Part shown: positions 47,596 through 56,991 of the stretch, in pieces
Position numbering within the stretch: the stretch's first letter is position 1
How the letters are laid out: every line of letters starts with the position of its first letter
Source of the DNA: Verrucomicrobiales bacterium
Lineage (GTDB): Bacteria > Verrucomicrobiota > Verrucomicrobiia > Verrucomicrobiales > DEV007
DNA length: 64,000 bases
Direction: 5' to 3'
Assembly: GCA_029210205.1 (NCBI GenBank)
Contig: JARGOD010000005.1
Span: 21,181 to 85,180 of the forward strand
Position numbers and translations under genes: made by a program
Notes under the pieces: model-generated
Databases searched by the model: none
What the model saw: the letters and a program-made list of their open reading frames with translations, nothing else
What the model was told of the DNA's origin: nothing

Positions 47596-49427
47596 AATTT
47601 CTGGCCCGTCTCTTTTTCCAAATCACGATGCTGCCGGTGGTGCAGTTGCTCTATCGCGTGAGGCGGACCGGCGTGGGTTTTGTTCCAAAGAAGGGTGGGG
47701 TTCTCCTTCTTTCGAACCACGTCAGCTACATTGATGCTTTTGTAATCTATCTAACATCGCCCAGGCCGGTGCGGTTCGTGATCCTCGAGGCCTACACGCA
47801 AGTAAAGCCGATTGCCTGGTTTCTGAAGCTGTTCGGAGCAATTCCGATACGAAAGACTCATGCAAAAGAAGCGATCAGCCGCACCGTAGCCGCGCTTCAG
47901 GAGGGCGATGTTGTTTGTCTATTCCCCGAAGGAGGACTGACTCGACTTGGCGTTATCTACGAATTCAAAAAAGGATTTGAGCTCATTGTGAGAAAGTCCG
48001 GCTGCCCCGTCGTCCCGGTCTACATGGATGGGCTGTGGAATTCGATCTTTTCTTTCGAGCGCGATCGCTACTTTAAAAAGAAACCGCTTGGTCTTTCCTG
48101 CCCCCTGCAGGTGGCGTTTGGTCGACCTATTCCTGCCGGGGAAGCCACTGTTGAGCGCGTTCGCGAAGCGGTTTGGGAACAGAGCGTTGAAGCCCTAAAC
48201 AAACGCCGTGATTTTGACCAGTCGCTTGAGAAAGCACTGATCAAAGGGCTGAAAAGAAATCGGCGAAAGTCTTTTCTTGTCGAGTATGCGAAAAACGGTC
48301 CCCGAGATTGGTCGAGGGCCTACACGCTCGGTCTTGCCACAGCGATGGCGCGCCGTTGGATCAGTAATCCTCCCGAGGAGGGGCAGCGCGTCGGTATCCT
48401 TCTGCCACCCGGACCGATGTCTGCGATGATCAATTACGGGCTTTTTCTCGCGGGGAAAACTCCTGTGAATCTTCCATTTACGATCGATCAACGTGAGACC
48501 GAAGCGGTCGCCAAATCGATTGCCCCACTCGGAATACGAACAGTGATTACCTCACGTGCATTCATGCCTCACCTCATGGATTTTTGGCAGGGGGATGAGG
48601 GCGTTTTTATCGACATGAAGTCGGTCATGACTTCACCGGGCGCGGGCGTCACCCTGTTCGAAAGAATTCGGGCCATGATTGAGCCTGCCTGGCTCACTAC
48701 CTGGCGACTGGACTTAAACGATCGCTCTTTGGATCGCGAAGCAGTGGGGATGGTGCGGCGACCCGGCGAGGATCCGGTGATGCTCACGGCACGGGAGCTG
48801 ATGACCAATGCGATTCAGGTTACGGCGGCGAGTTTCATCACCCCGACTGAAAACATTTTTTCAGAGCAGTCACTCAGCACGCCGGCCGGGCTCGTGATCG
48901 GTTGCTGGGCACCGGCTCTTTCCAAAGGAAAAGTGGTCACCCGCGCTTTTTCGCTTCGCGATAGCTTTGATGAGCTCGAGCGGGCAATACTTGAGCAGGA
49001 TGTGGCGGTGATCGTCGGATCACGGGAATTCTACGAACAAGTCAGTCAGCCTCTCAGCATTCGTTCGCTAAAATACGGAGTCCTCATTGGAAGGGCCAAC
49101 CACTGGGAAATTGAGGATTGGGAGGAGGCCATCGAGGTGCCTCTTGCCCGGGCATGGGAAGCACATGGTCGTGTTGTAACGATGAGTCGAACCGCACCCG
49201 ATGAAGCGAATCTGGCTCACCATTCGCACCAGTTTGGTCGTCACGCTAAGTCTGCTGGTTTGTTTTTGCCTGGAATCGCGCCGCGTATTAGAGACGGTCA
49301 AGTGTGGGTTCGGTTTGAACCCATTGGAGAGGAAATGACCGAAGGGAAATGGCTTCCGGGGCCAAGGGAAGCAGAGATCGATGAGAACGGATTTCTGTTC
49401 TTCAGAGGCCGGGATTTTGGGGAGTGA
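47592..49427 (+). CDS. PlsC-type 1-acylglycerol-3-phosphate acyltransferase fused to a degenerate AMP-binding-like domain
   Basis: LLLSNHVSYIDAF (HX4D variant: HVSYID); LFPEGGLTRLG; C-terminal Aas-like region without TSGSTGxPKG motif. Confidence 0.82.
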   Translation: MKFLARLFFQITMLPVVQLLYRVRRTGVGFVPKKGGVLLLSNHVSYIDAFVIYLTSPRPVRFVILEAYTQVKPIAWFLKLFGAIPIRKTHAKEAISRTVAALQEGDVVCLFPEGGLTRLGVIYEFKKGFELIVRKSGCPVVPVYMDGLWNSIFSFERDRYFKKKPLGLSCPLQVAFGRPIPAGEATVERVREAVWEQSVEALNKRRDFDQSLEKALIKGLKRNRRKSFLVEYAKNGPRDWSRAYTLGLATAMARRWISNPPEEGQRVGILLPPGPMSAMINYGLFLAGKTPVNLPFTIDQRETEAVAKSIAPLGIRTVITSRAFMPHLMDFWQGDEGVFIDMKSVMTSPGAGVTLFERIRAMIEPAWLTTWRLDLNDRSLDREAVGMVRRPGEDPVMLTARELMTNAIQVTAASFITPTENIFSEQSLSTPAGLVIGCWAPALSKGKVVTRAFSLRDSFDELERAILEQDVAVIVGSREFYEQVSQPLSIRSLKYGVLIGRANHWEIEDWEEAIEVPLARAWEAHGRVVTMSRTAPDEANLAHHSHQFGRHAKSAGLFLPGIAPRIRDGQVWVRFEPIGEEMTEGKWLPGPREAEIDENGFLFFRGRDFGE

Positions 49428-49525
49428 AATGGACGATTCCGCCGCTCCCATTCATTTTAAAAAAACCGCTTGCTGATCGGTAGTACCGATGGAACATTCC
49501 CCGCCCTCAACAAGGGCAGAGAAAG

Positions 49526-49834
49526 ATGGCATACGCAATAATCAAAACCGGCGGAAAACAATACCGCGTCGAAGCAGGCGACAAGATCGATGTCGAGAAG
49601 CTTAGCGCTGAAGTCGGAGATACCGTGACCTTCGAAGAAGTCCTCGCTTCAGGCAGTGGAGAAGGCCTTACCGTGGGTGCTCCCTTCATCGACGGGGCAA
49701 AGGTGACCGCCAAGGTCGTCGACCAGTTCCGTGCGAAAAAAGTCATCGCGTTTAAGTTCAAGCGACGCAAAGGTCATCGCAAGACTAAGGGGCATCGCCG
49801 TCATCTCACTCGTCTCGAGATCGTTTCCGTTTAA
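49526..49834 (+). CDS. rplU: 50S ribosomal protein L21
   Basis: [47 protein letters not shown]. Confidence 0.97.
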   Translation: MAYAIIKTGGKQYRVEAGDKIDVEKLSAEVGDTVTFEEVLASGSGEGLTVGAPFIDGAKVTAKVVDQFRAKKVIAFKFKRRKGHRKTKGHRRHLTRLEIVSV

Positions 49835-49866
49835 TCTATTTTCTAAAATTTCTACTCCAGTTTGTC

Positions 49867-50118
49867 ATGGCACATAAGAAGGGACAGGGAAGCGTCAAGA
49901 ACGGTCGCGATAGTAACAGCAAGCGTCGTGGCGTGAAAAAATTTGGCGGAGAGCAGGTAATCGCCGGCAACATCATTATTCGTCAGTGTGGCACCAAGTG
50001 GCATCCTGGTAAGAATGTTGGGCTCGGCCGTGACTACACGATCTTTTCTCTCGTTGATGGCAACGTCCGGTTTGACCGTGATGGTCGCCGCGTCAATGTC
50101 GACGCAGTCGAAGCCTGA
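49867..50118 (+). CDS. rpmA: 50S ribosomal protein L27
   Basis: [48 protein letters not shown]. Confidence 0.97.
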   Translation: MAHKKGQGSVKNGRDSNSKRRGVKKFGGEQVIAGNIIIRQCGTKWHPGKNVGLGRDYTIFSLVDGNVRFDRDGRRVNVDAVEA

Positions 50119-50154
50119 TTTCCAGGTTGGCGAATTTAAAGAAGGGCACGTTCG

Positions 50155-50610
50155 ATGTTGAACGTTGTTCTTTTTGAGCCGGAGATTCCTCCGAACACAG
50201 GGACTATCGGGCGGCTCTGCCACTCGACCGATACATGTCTGCATTTGATCGAGCCACTTGGATTTTCGATTGATGACCGCTCTCTCAGGCGTGCCGGCCT
50301 CGACTATTGGGCAGAATTAAAACCCTCGGTTTGGTCTTCGCTGGAGTCGTGCCTCGATGCAGCTCCTGAAGATGCTTCGGTTTACTATCTGACTACGAAA
50401 ACGAAGAATGTTTACTGGGACGCAAAGTTTAAAAAAAGTGACTACCTAGTGTTTGGACCGGAAACGAGAGGCTTACCGGAAACGCTTCTGGAGCAGCACT
50501 CGGATTCCTGTCTCACTATCCCTCAAACAAAAGGGAGAAGCCTGAATTTGGCAGTCTCTACGGGGATTGTTCTGTATGAAGCGATTCGTCAGGTTTCGGA
50601 AAAACCCTAG
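50155..50610 (+). CDS. trmL: tRNA (cytidine(34)-2'-O)-methyltransferase (TrmL-like SPOUT)
   Basis: LNVVLFEPEIPPNTGTIGRLCHSTDTCLHLIEPLGFSIDDRSLRRAGLDYW; FGPETRGLPE. Confidence 0.9.
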   Translation: MLNVVLFEPEIPPNTGTIGRLCHSTDTCLHLIEPLGFSIDDRSLRRAGLDYWAELKPSVWSSLESCLDAAPEDASVYYLTTKTKNVYWDAKFKKSDYLVFGPETRGLPETLLEQHSDSCLTIPQTKGRSLNLAVSTGIVLYEAIRQVSEKP

Positions 50611-50770
50611 CCGAGCACCAGAATTTGGGTGGAAATAGGGTTTATTTGCAACAAATCCGACCGTTTCCGCTGGAAAACCCGCATTTTGCCTTGTGAGGTT
50701 TTTAAAAAAACGCTACTTAAATTCTCATTGTCTAACCTGCTTGTCTAACTTTGTAACCCTTGTTTTCCCT

Positions 50771-51208
50771 ATGGTGGCTTCTCGACCTAACTACGGCATC
50801 ACCCGCATTGATCAGCCGGAGAAAAAAAATCACGGCTATTATGTCCGCATCACACACCGTGGTAAGAGTCATCAAAAGTATTTCCCGGATAAAGCTTCCG
50901 GTGGAAAGACCAAGGCGCTGAAAGCAGCGAAGGAGCACCGTGATGGTCTCCTCTCGAAAATGCCTAAGTATAAGCAGGAGGCGGCGGCAAAGAAAAAGCG
51001 CCGCATCAAGCAATCGGGTGTTGTCGGTGTGACTCACGTTGTTTCCAAATCTCCGAAGGATAAAACCTACGAGTACTGGCAGGCAGCCTGGGTTGATGGA
51101 GATGGAAAGCGGAAGACCGCGAAATTCTCGATCAAACGTTATGGCAGTGATAAGGCTCTCGACATGGCTAAAAAAGCTCGTCGTGCCGGCCTGAGAGGAA
51201 AGCGGTAA
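50771..51208 (+). CDS. Small protein with two tandem AP2-like domains
   Basis: YGITRIDQPEKKNHGYYVRITHRGKSHQKYFPDK...ALKAAKEHRDGLL and VVGVTHVVSKSPKDKTYEYWQAAWVDGDGKRKTAKFSIKRYGSDKALDMAKKARRAGL; ATG at 50771. Confidence 0.75.
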   Translation: MVASRPNYGITRIDQPEKKNHGYYVRITHRGKSHQKYFPDKASGGKTKALKAAKEHRDGLLSKMPKYKQEAAAKKKRRIKQSGVVGVTHVVSKSPKDKTYEYWQAAWVDGDGKRKTAKFSIKRYGSDKALDMAKKARRAGLRGKR

Positions 51209-51283
51209 GAATCCGTTTTCTCTTCAAAATTCATTCGTCGTCAGCCTGTTCAGGGGCCATGTTTCCGCGTGGTTGCCTCTGAA

Positions 51284-51979
51284 ATGAACTCTGTTGTTGT
51301 GGAATCGGCTGTCGAAGCCAGGAATGTCGTCCGCACATTTGAAATCGGTGAGAACCGAATCGAAGTGCTAAAGGGCGTTTCACTGGACGCGAAGCGCGGC
51401 GAGAAACTTTTTCTCGTTGGACCCTCGGGTGCCGGTAAGACCTCGTTGCTCTATACCCTTGCAGGTCTTGAGAAGCCCAATGAAGGGGATGTCCTCATCG
51501 ATGGTCGTTCTCTCTATCGTCTCAGTCGGAGAGAGCAGGCACGGGTCAGGAATGAAACCATGGGGTATGTATTTCAGAGTTTCTTTCTCATGCCGGAACT
51601 GAGCGCTCTTGAGAATGTCATGGTGCCTTCGCTAATTCGCGGGCGAAAAGCGAAGGAGAGAGCCGCTTCTCTTCTTGAGAGGGTGGGGTTGGGAGCTCGA
51701 ACAGCTCACCTCCCGGCTGAGCTTTCCGGTGGCGAACAGCAGCGTGTCGCGATTGCACGTTCCTTGATGAACGATCCTAAGATCCTTTTTGCTGATGAGC
51801 CTACCGGCAACCTTGATTCGAAAACGGGGGTAGCGGTCATGGACCTTCTCATGGAACTTGCGGACGAAGAGGAGAGAACCTTGATGGTTGTCACCCACGA
51901 CAGTTCGCTCGCAAGGATCGGAGATCGAACTATCACGCTCGTTGATGGAGTGATTGTTTCCGACAACATCGGCGAGTAA
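51284..51979 (+). CDS. ABC transporter ATP-binding protein, LolD/MacB type
   Basis: GPSGAGKTSLLYTLAGLEKPNEGDV; LSGGEQQRVAIARSLMNDPKILFADEPTGNLDS. Confidence 0.92.
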   Translation: MNSVVVESAVEARNVVRTFEIGENRIEVLKGVSLDAKRGEKLFLVGPSGAGKTSLLYTLAGLEKPNEGDVLIDGRSLYRLSRREQARVRNETMGYVFQSFFLMPELSALENVMVPSLIRGRKAKERAASLLERVGLGARTAHLPAELSGGEQQRVAIARSLMNDPKILFADEPTGNLDSKTGVAVMDLLMELADEEERTLMVVTHDSSLARIGDRTITLVDGVIVSDNIGE

Positions 51980-52254
51980 ATCTTGCCGCGCGGGTCAAGG
52001 CTTCCGTAGAAATGAAGGTTTTTCGCAGATGGCAATACGCTAAAAGAGACCTTCGAATTCGCAACCCGGAGGGGCGAGTTCCACCTCGACGGCACTTGCA
52101 TAGTGAAGGAGTCCTGCCAACTGGTGCAGGCGGATTCCGCGAGACGAGTTGGGCAACCCGTCTGGCTTTCGGACGAATCGTAGCGATGACATTTCTATCG
52201 TCGTCTCTAGGCCCCTTGTGCGCGGGAAGGTTCTCTCGGACGACCCAACAGGGT

Positions 52255-53940
52255 ATGGTCAGTGACCTAACCCTGTTAGGTCTCGCCATTTTCATGGCCC
52301 TCGCACTGCTCCCGCGGGGCGCCTCAGGGCATCCCGCGCACGCTAAGCCGGTGAATTACCCCTACGTGGTCGGGTTTGAGCGTTTTCACTCCAGCCTCGA
52401 CGATGACGAATATCTTGCGCAGGGCGGAATGATTTTGCTGAACGAGCTGAACTGCGTTGCCTGCCACGAGCCACCTTCAAGGCTGAAGACTCAGCTTCAG
52501 GGAGTGGAAGCCACAAATCTCTTCGGAGTGGCGACACGACTCGATGACATTGATCTGGAGATCATGATTCGGAATCCCCGGTTTGTGAAGAAAGACACCG
52601 TCATGCCGAGCCTTTTTGCGGGGCCCGATCGCGATCTTGAGGAGGTGAAGGCCTTAAAGCACTATCTGGCATCTTTCCCGGGGGAAATACCCAGTTATCC
52701 AGTTGGAGATATCGATCTCGGGCGCTCATTTTATCACCGCGTCGGATGCGCTGCTTGCCATGCGCCGGAAGTTGGGTATCGGCCGCCCGGGATTCCTGAA
52801 AATGCAGAGATCGAAATGGCTGGTCTCCCAAGTGTTCCGATGAATCTGGCTGATCTTTACGATTTGGATGCCTTGACGCATTTTCTACTGACCCCCAATC
52901 AACATCGACCATCCGGTCGCATGCCGGAATTCCACCTCAGCGAGAAAGAAGCAGCAGATCTCGCCGCATACCTCAAGGCTGGCCCGGACCTTGAGTTGCC
53001 TGAAAACTTGACCGATGCCCTGACTGGTTCAGTGCCGTTCCGTCTCGATCCCGAACTTACGAAGAAAGGAGAGAGCCTTTTCGTGAGCAAGAGTTGCAGT
53101 GTCTGTCACACCCCTCCGGGAGGTAAATCAAAACGTGATCTTCACGGTTCGATGCCGCTCGCCGAGTTGGATGCGAGCGAGTGGGGAGCGTGTCTTTCCG
53201 AGCGCCCAATGGGGGAGGGAGTGCCGTTCTATGGGCTCGATGAGGTGCAGAAGCGAGCCATCACGGCAGCACTGGCACGCCTTGTCGACCATCAACCATT
53301 GAGCGGGGAAGAGGAGATCGACTGGCGCATGAAGAGCCTAAATTGCTATGCCTGCCATGAACGGGACGGAGTGGGGGGAGCAGAAACGGCTCGCGAGGTA
53401 TACTTCGGGTTTGAGACCGTGAAAGCTATTGAGCTGGGAAGGCGGGGACATCTTCCTCCGGATCTCACCAACGTGGGGGCACGACTCAATCATGAATGGT
53501 TCGACCAAATGCTTCCCGGGGAAGGTGAGATGAGAAAAGCGAGAACCTACCTCACGACAAGGATGCCGCGTTATTCGGCCGAACGGGTCAAGCCTATTGC
53601 AAAGGGGTTCCGCCGGGAAGATGAGTCGGAGGTGTTTCCTGAAGGATTGCTTCGTTACCCTTCAAAAAATGCTTTTGAAGCCGGTGCTTTTCTCGAGGCT
53701 GATTGCCGAAGCTGCCACGGAGTGGGGGAAAATAATCCAACCTCACTTCCCGGAATCAATCTGAGTTTGTCAGCGGAACGGCTCCAGTTCTCTTATTTTA
53801 AAGCGATGACTCTTGACCCTGAAAAGACGAAACCCGGAGTGCCGATGGTTCCTGCTTTCGAAAATGATCCCGAGGCAGAGAAGAAAGTGGCGGCGCTTTG
53901 GCGATATCTGAAGAAGCTTCAGGAAAGTGATAGGAAGTAG
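52255..53940 (+). CDS. Multiheme c-type cytochrome (five CxxCH)
   Basis: CVACH, CAACH, CSVCH, CYACH, CRSCH; MVSDLTLLGLAIFMALALLPRGASG signal; ORF opens at 52012 but ATG 52255 gives a proper signal peptide. Confidence 0.82.
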   Translation: MVSDLTLLGLAIFMALALLPRGASGHPAHAKPVNYPYVVGFERFHSSLDDDEYLAQGGMILLNELNCVACHEPPSRLKTQLQGVEATNLFGVATRLDDIDLEIMIRNPRFVKKDTVMPSLFAGPDRDLEEVKALKHYLASFPGEIPSYPVGDIDLGRSFYHRVGCAACHAPEVGYRPPGIPENAEIEMAGLPSVPMNLADLYDLDALTHFLLTPNQHRPSGRMPEFHLSEKEAADLAAYLKAGPDLELPENLTDALTGSVPFRLDPELTKKGESLFVSKSCSVCHTPPGGKSKRDLHGSMPLAELDASEWGACLSERPMGEGVPFYGLDEVQKRAITAALARLVDHQPLSGEEEIDWRMKSLNCYACHERDGVGGAETAREVYFGFETVKAIELGRRGHLPPDLTNVGARLNHEWFDQMLPGEGEMRKARTYLTTRMPRYSAERVKPIAKGFRREDESEVFPEGLLRYPSKNAFEAGAFLEADCRSCHGVGENNPTSLPGINLSLSAERLQFSYFKAMTLDPEKTKPGVPMVPAFENDPEAEKKVAALWRYLKKLQESDRK

Positions 53941-53960
53941 CTGCAGTATTTCGCCCCGGA

Positions 53961-54422
53961 TTAGTGATTCGGGAATTGCTCCAGAAAGCAGTTACCTACG
54001 CCGCGGATTTCCATGGGTTCTGCATTGCTGTTGGGAGACCAGACTGGAACGCGCGCCCGGAAAATGCCGCAAACCAAAACAAGGAGTAGTCCGACGACAA
54101 TTTCTCCGATCGAAAGCATGTAGAGGCCAATTCCGAGTAAAATAAGTCCAACCGCCAAGAGTGAAAAAGTAAGCGCCAGTGCTATCTGGTAATTTTCGGT
54201 GTGTTTTTTGCAGAATCCAAGTTCTTCTCGTGGTTGCCCGCCGAACCATGTCATCGGGTTAAAAGGATTTCTGAGCGCCTTATTAACTATTTTGAATGTA
54301 GGAGCTCCGCAACAAACACAGACGTTTGTCGGAAGTGAAGTTCCAGTCGTGACAAAGAGCTTTCCTTCTTGTTGAAAGACCGGATCTGTGGGGGCAGGGG
54401 GAACTGGTTCAAGCGTGTTCAT
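53961..54422 (-). CDS. Hypothetical membrane protein with N-terminal Cys cluster
   Basis: CVCCGAP...FCKKH followed by two TM helices. Confidence 0.6.
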   Translation of the reverse strand: MNTLEPVPPAPTDPVFQQEGKLFVTTGTSLPTNVCVCCGAPTFKIVNKALRNPFNPMTWFGGQPREELGFCKKHTENYQIALALTFSLLAVGLILLGIGLYMLSIGEIVVGLLLVLVCGIFRARVPVWSPNSNAEPMEIRGVGNCFLEQFPNH

Positions 54423-54630
54423 TTGGTATAGAATAGGGTTTGGGCTGAGAAAGCCCTTATTAATTCCATACGCTACTTAATGGGGTTTTATTAGATGTTT
54501 TTTCGCTACGCATCCTTGAACAAGTCACAAAGCGATGAGATGCCCTCACGATCAGGGCATGATTGAGGCTAATTGAGGATCAGGTGATTACGAAGCATAC
54601 AGTAGAGTATGGCACTCTCGGTATGGGGGG

Positions 54631-55101
54631 TTAGCCTGCAAATCCTTCGTCAGGGATCAGGCCGCCACGTTCTCCATCGGCAGCTTCCGTGGCAAGCAAG
54701 TCACAGCGTTCGTTCATCTCGTGCCCGGCGTGACCTTTGACCCATTGCCAATCAATCTGATGCCCTTCCGCGGCAATCTCGAGCCGTTTCCAGAGATCGA
54801 TGTTCTTGACCTCCTTTTTGTCTTTCTTGATCCAGCCCCGCTTCTTCCAGCCCGCGACCCAGCCTTTGGTCTGAGCGTCGACGAGGTAGCGGGAGTCGGA
54901 AAAAACGGTGACGTGGCAGGGTTCCTTGAGAATCTCCAATCCGGCAACGGCAGCGAGGATCTCCATACGGTTGTTTGTCGTCGTGATAAAGCCCTGGGCG
55001 AGTTCACGAATGTGAGGACCGAATTTTACGACGGTCCCGTAGCCACCGGGGCCGGGGTTTCCGCGTGAGGATCCGTCGGTGTAAATTTCGACCTCCTTCA
55101 T
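54631..55101 (-). CDS. rnhA: Ribonuclease HI
   Basis: [55 protein letters not shown]. Confidence 0.95.
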   Translation of the reverse strand: MKEVEIYTDGSSRGNPGPGGYGTVVKFGPHIRELAQGFITTTNNRMEILAAVAGLEILKEPCHVTVFSDSRYLVDAQTKGWVAGWKKRGWIKKDKKEVKNIDLWKRLEIAAEGHQIDWQWVKGHAGHEMNERCDLLATEAADGERGGLIPDEGFAG

Positions 55102-56129
55102 GCCTCGAGGCGGGGTTGAAGAAAGTCGGCCATTGCGGAGATGTCTTCTTTGCTCAGAATTCTTTTCTCGGATTCCATCTTCTTTTTCGCGGCGCGAAAC
55201 TCGGGAAACTCTCCTGCCTGAATACTATTTATTTCACGGATTTGCCCGTCTCTCCATATCCAGGCCTTCGGTCGCCACGGGCCGACCATCAGTGGATCGG
55301 ACCAGGTGTGGATCGAAAGGACACGGTCGCTGATTCCGGCGGCGAGGTGCATCGGGCCGCTATCGACGCTGAGGGTCCATGCGGCGGCGCGGATCAGGGT
55401 GATGAGTTGTCGGAGGTTAGTGCAGTTCAGGTAGTTGGTGACGTTTTCGGGCCACTCTTTCGAGGAAAGCTCTTCGTTAGCAACGCCGACAAGCCAGACC
55501 GGCGCGGGACTGACAGCTTCGGAAAGTTCGACGACTTCATCAGCGGAGAGCGATTTCCCGACTCCCCGTGAGAAAGGATGAAAGACAAGAGCGGGACGAT
55601 CAGAGTCCGGTGCCGGCTCGACCGGTTCTCCCTCCGGGAATGGAAACTCGACCGGGGTGGTTTCGATCCCGAAGGCGCCGGGGATTTCCCGGTTCCGGTC
55701 AACCGCGTGCATTTTTTGCCAGTTCTGAACACAGATTTTTTGGCCGTAGAAGCGATGTGCTCCTTCACGGGCCTGCCGAAAGCCTACGATCTTTCCGGCG
55801 CCGGAAAGGCGCGCGAGAAGGCCGGTTCGCAGGAGGCCCTGGAAATCGAGGGCAAGATCGTAGTTTTCTTCTCTGAAGGTCCCTTGCGCCCATTTTTTGG
55901 CCCGCCACAGTCCAGAGAGTCCTTTCAGCTCGCGTCTCGGGAACGGAATGACGCGGTTCAATACCGGACAACCTTCCAGAATCGGCGTCCATTCAGTGTT
56001 TGCAAGCCAGTCGATTTGGACCTCAGGATAGGCACGCTTGACTGCGGCGACAGCAGGAAGAGTGTGAACAATATCTCCAAGCGAGCTTGGTTTCAGTACG
56101 AGGATGCGTTCGTTGCCGGATAGTTGCAC
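55098..56129 (-). CDS. Glycosyltransferase family 9 (heptosyltransferase-like)
   Basis: [66 protein letters not shown] at 56129 preferred. Confidence 0.87.
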   Translation of the reverse strand: MQLSGNERILVLKPSSLGDIVHTLPAVAAVKRAYPEVQIDWLANTEWTPILEGCPVLNRVIPFPRRELKGLSGLWRAKKWAQGTFREENYDLALDFQGLLRTGLLARLSGAGKIVGFRQAREGAHRFYGQKICVQNWQKMHAVDRNREIPGAFGIETTPVEFPFPEGEPVEPAPDSDRPALVFHPFSRGVGKSLSADEVVELSEAVSPAPVWLVGVANEELSSKEWPENVTNYLNCTNLRQLITLIRAAAWTLSVDSGPMHLAAGISDRVLSIHTWSDPLMVGPWRPKAWIWRDGQIREINSIQAGEFPEFRAAKKKMESEKRILSKEDISAMADFLQPRLEA

Positions 56130-56130
56130 C

Positions 56131-56853
56131 TTATTTCCCAAGTGAAAGGCGGTGAGCCAGCATTTCTGGAAGACCTGCGGCGATGATTTTGTCCTGAGCA
56201 GACTGCACATCGTATTCCAGCCGGCGAATGGAAACTTCCTGGTTTTCCACATCGTAAACGGCGTAGGATGCGCGCCAGTCCCCATCGCGCGGCTGCCCTG
56301 TGCTGCCGACGTTAATGAAATACTTTCGCCCCATTTCCAACTTCACCGATAGTTCCTCGGACGGCTCGACACTGTCGCCCTTGGTGTAGATGCGTGGTGT
56401 GTGCGTGTGGCCGTAAAAGCAGAGTTGCGTAAACTGATAGCTGAAGCTAGCCATGGCATCGAACTTGTTCGTTACGTAAGTCCATCCACCCGGGGTATCG
56501 AGGGTAGCGTGAACGATCGTAAAGTCGCGGACTTGCCGGACAAGTTTCAGGTTCCGAAGAAAATCCTGTTCTTCCGGGTCGAGTTGCGCGCGCGTCCATT
56601 CCATCGCCTGTTTCGCCAGGGGATTGAGCCCTTCGAGCGAGGTGTCGAGGATTGCCTCTTCATCATGATTGCCTTTCACGACCGGACACCCCATCTCCCG
56701 AATAATTTGGAGGCATTCTTTCGGATTGGCCGCGTATCCCACGATATCGCCGACGCAAACATAATCGGAGCATCCGATTTCCTGAGCATCCGCCAGCACC
56801 GTTTGGAATGCCTCTAGGTTGGCATGGATGTCTCCGAAAATGGCGTATTTCAT
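56131..56853 (-). CDS. Metallophosphoesterase (YfcE/ApaH-like)
   Basis: MKYAIFGDIHANLEAFQTVL; YVCVGDIVGYAANP; VKGNHDEEAI; FYGHTHTPRI. Confidence 0.9.
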   Translation of the reverse strand: MKYAIFGDIHANLEAFQTVLADAQEIGCSDYVCVGDIVGYAANPKECLQIIREMGCPVVKGNHDEEAILDTSLEGLNPLAKQAMEWTRAQLDPEEQDFLRNLKLVRQVRDFTIVHATLDTPGGWTYVTNKFDAMASFSYQFTQLCFYGHTHTPRIYTKGDSVEPSEELSVKLEMGRKYFINVGSTGQPRDGDWRASYAVYDVENQEVSIRRLEYDVQSAQDKIIAAGLPEMLAHRLSLGK

Positions 56854-56955
56854 TACAAGGGTTTAGGGGCCCGAGCCCTTTGGGCATCGGGTAGCCGTGG
56901 AACTAACCATAGATAACCGTTTTCGCAACGGGACGGAAAGACAAAACCCTTTGAA

Positions 56956-56968
56956 AACCCTGACAGGG
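56956..56968 (-). terminator. Possible short terminator hairpin downstream of the TPR-like gene
   Basis: On minus strand ACCCTGTCAGGGTTTTC: 5-bp stem, 3-nt loop, short T run; weak. Confidence 0.35.
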
Positions 56969-56991
56969 TGGTCTTTTTAAATCTTTCAGGT

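Noticed and set aside
49428-49525. ATCGG-TAGTA-CCGAT hairpin before rplU as an L21 leader
   Set aside because: Only a 5-bp stem, with no match to a leader consensus I can verify; too weak to call.
52012-52254. N-terminal extension of the cytochrome ORF
   Set aside because: In-frame but without signal peptide or domain; the downstream ATG at 52255 gives a proper signal sequence, so the extension is probably leader DNA.
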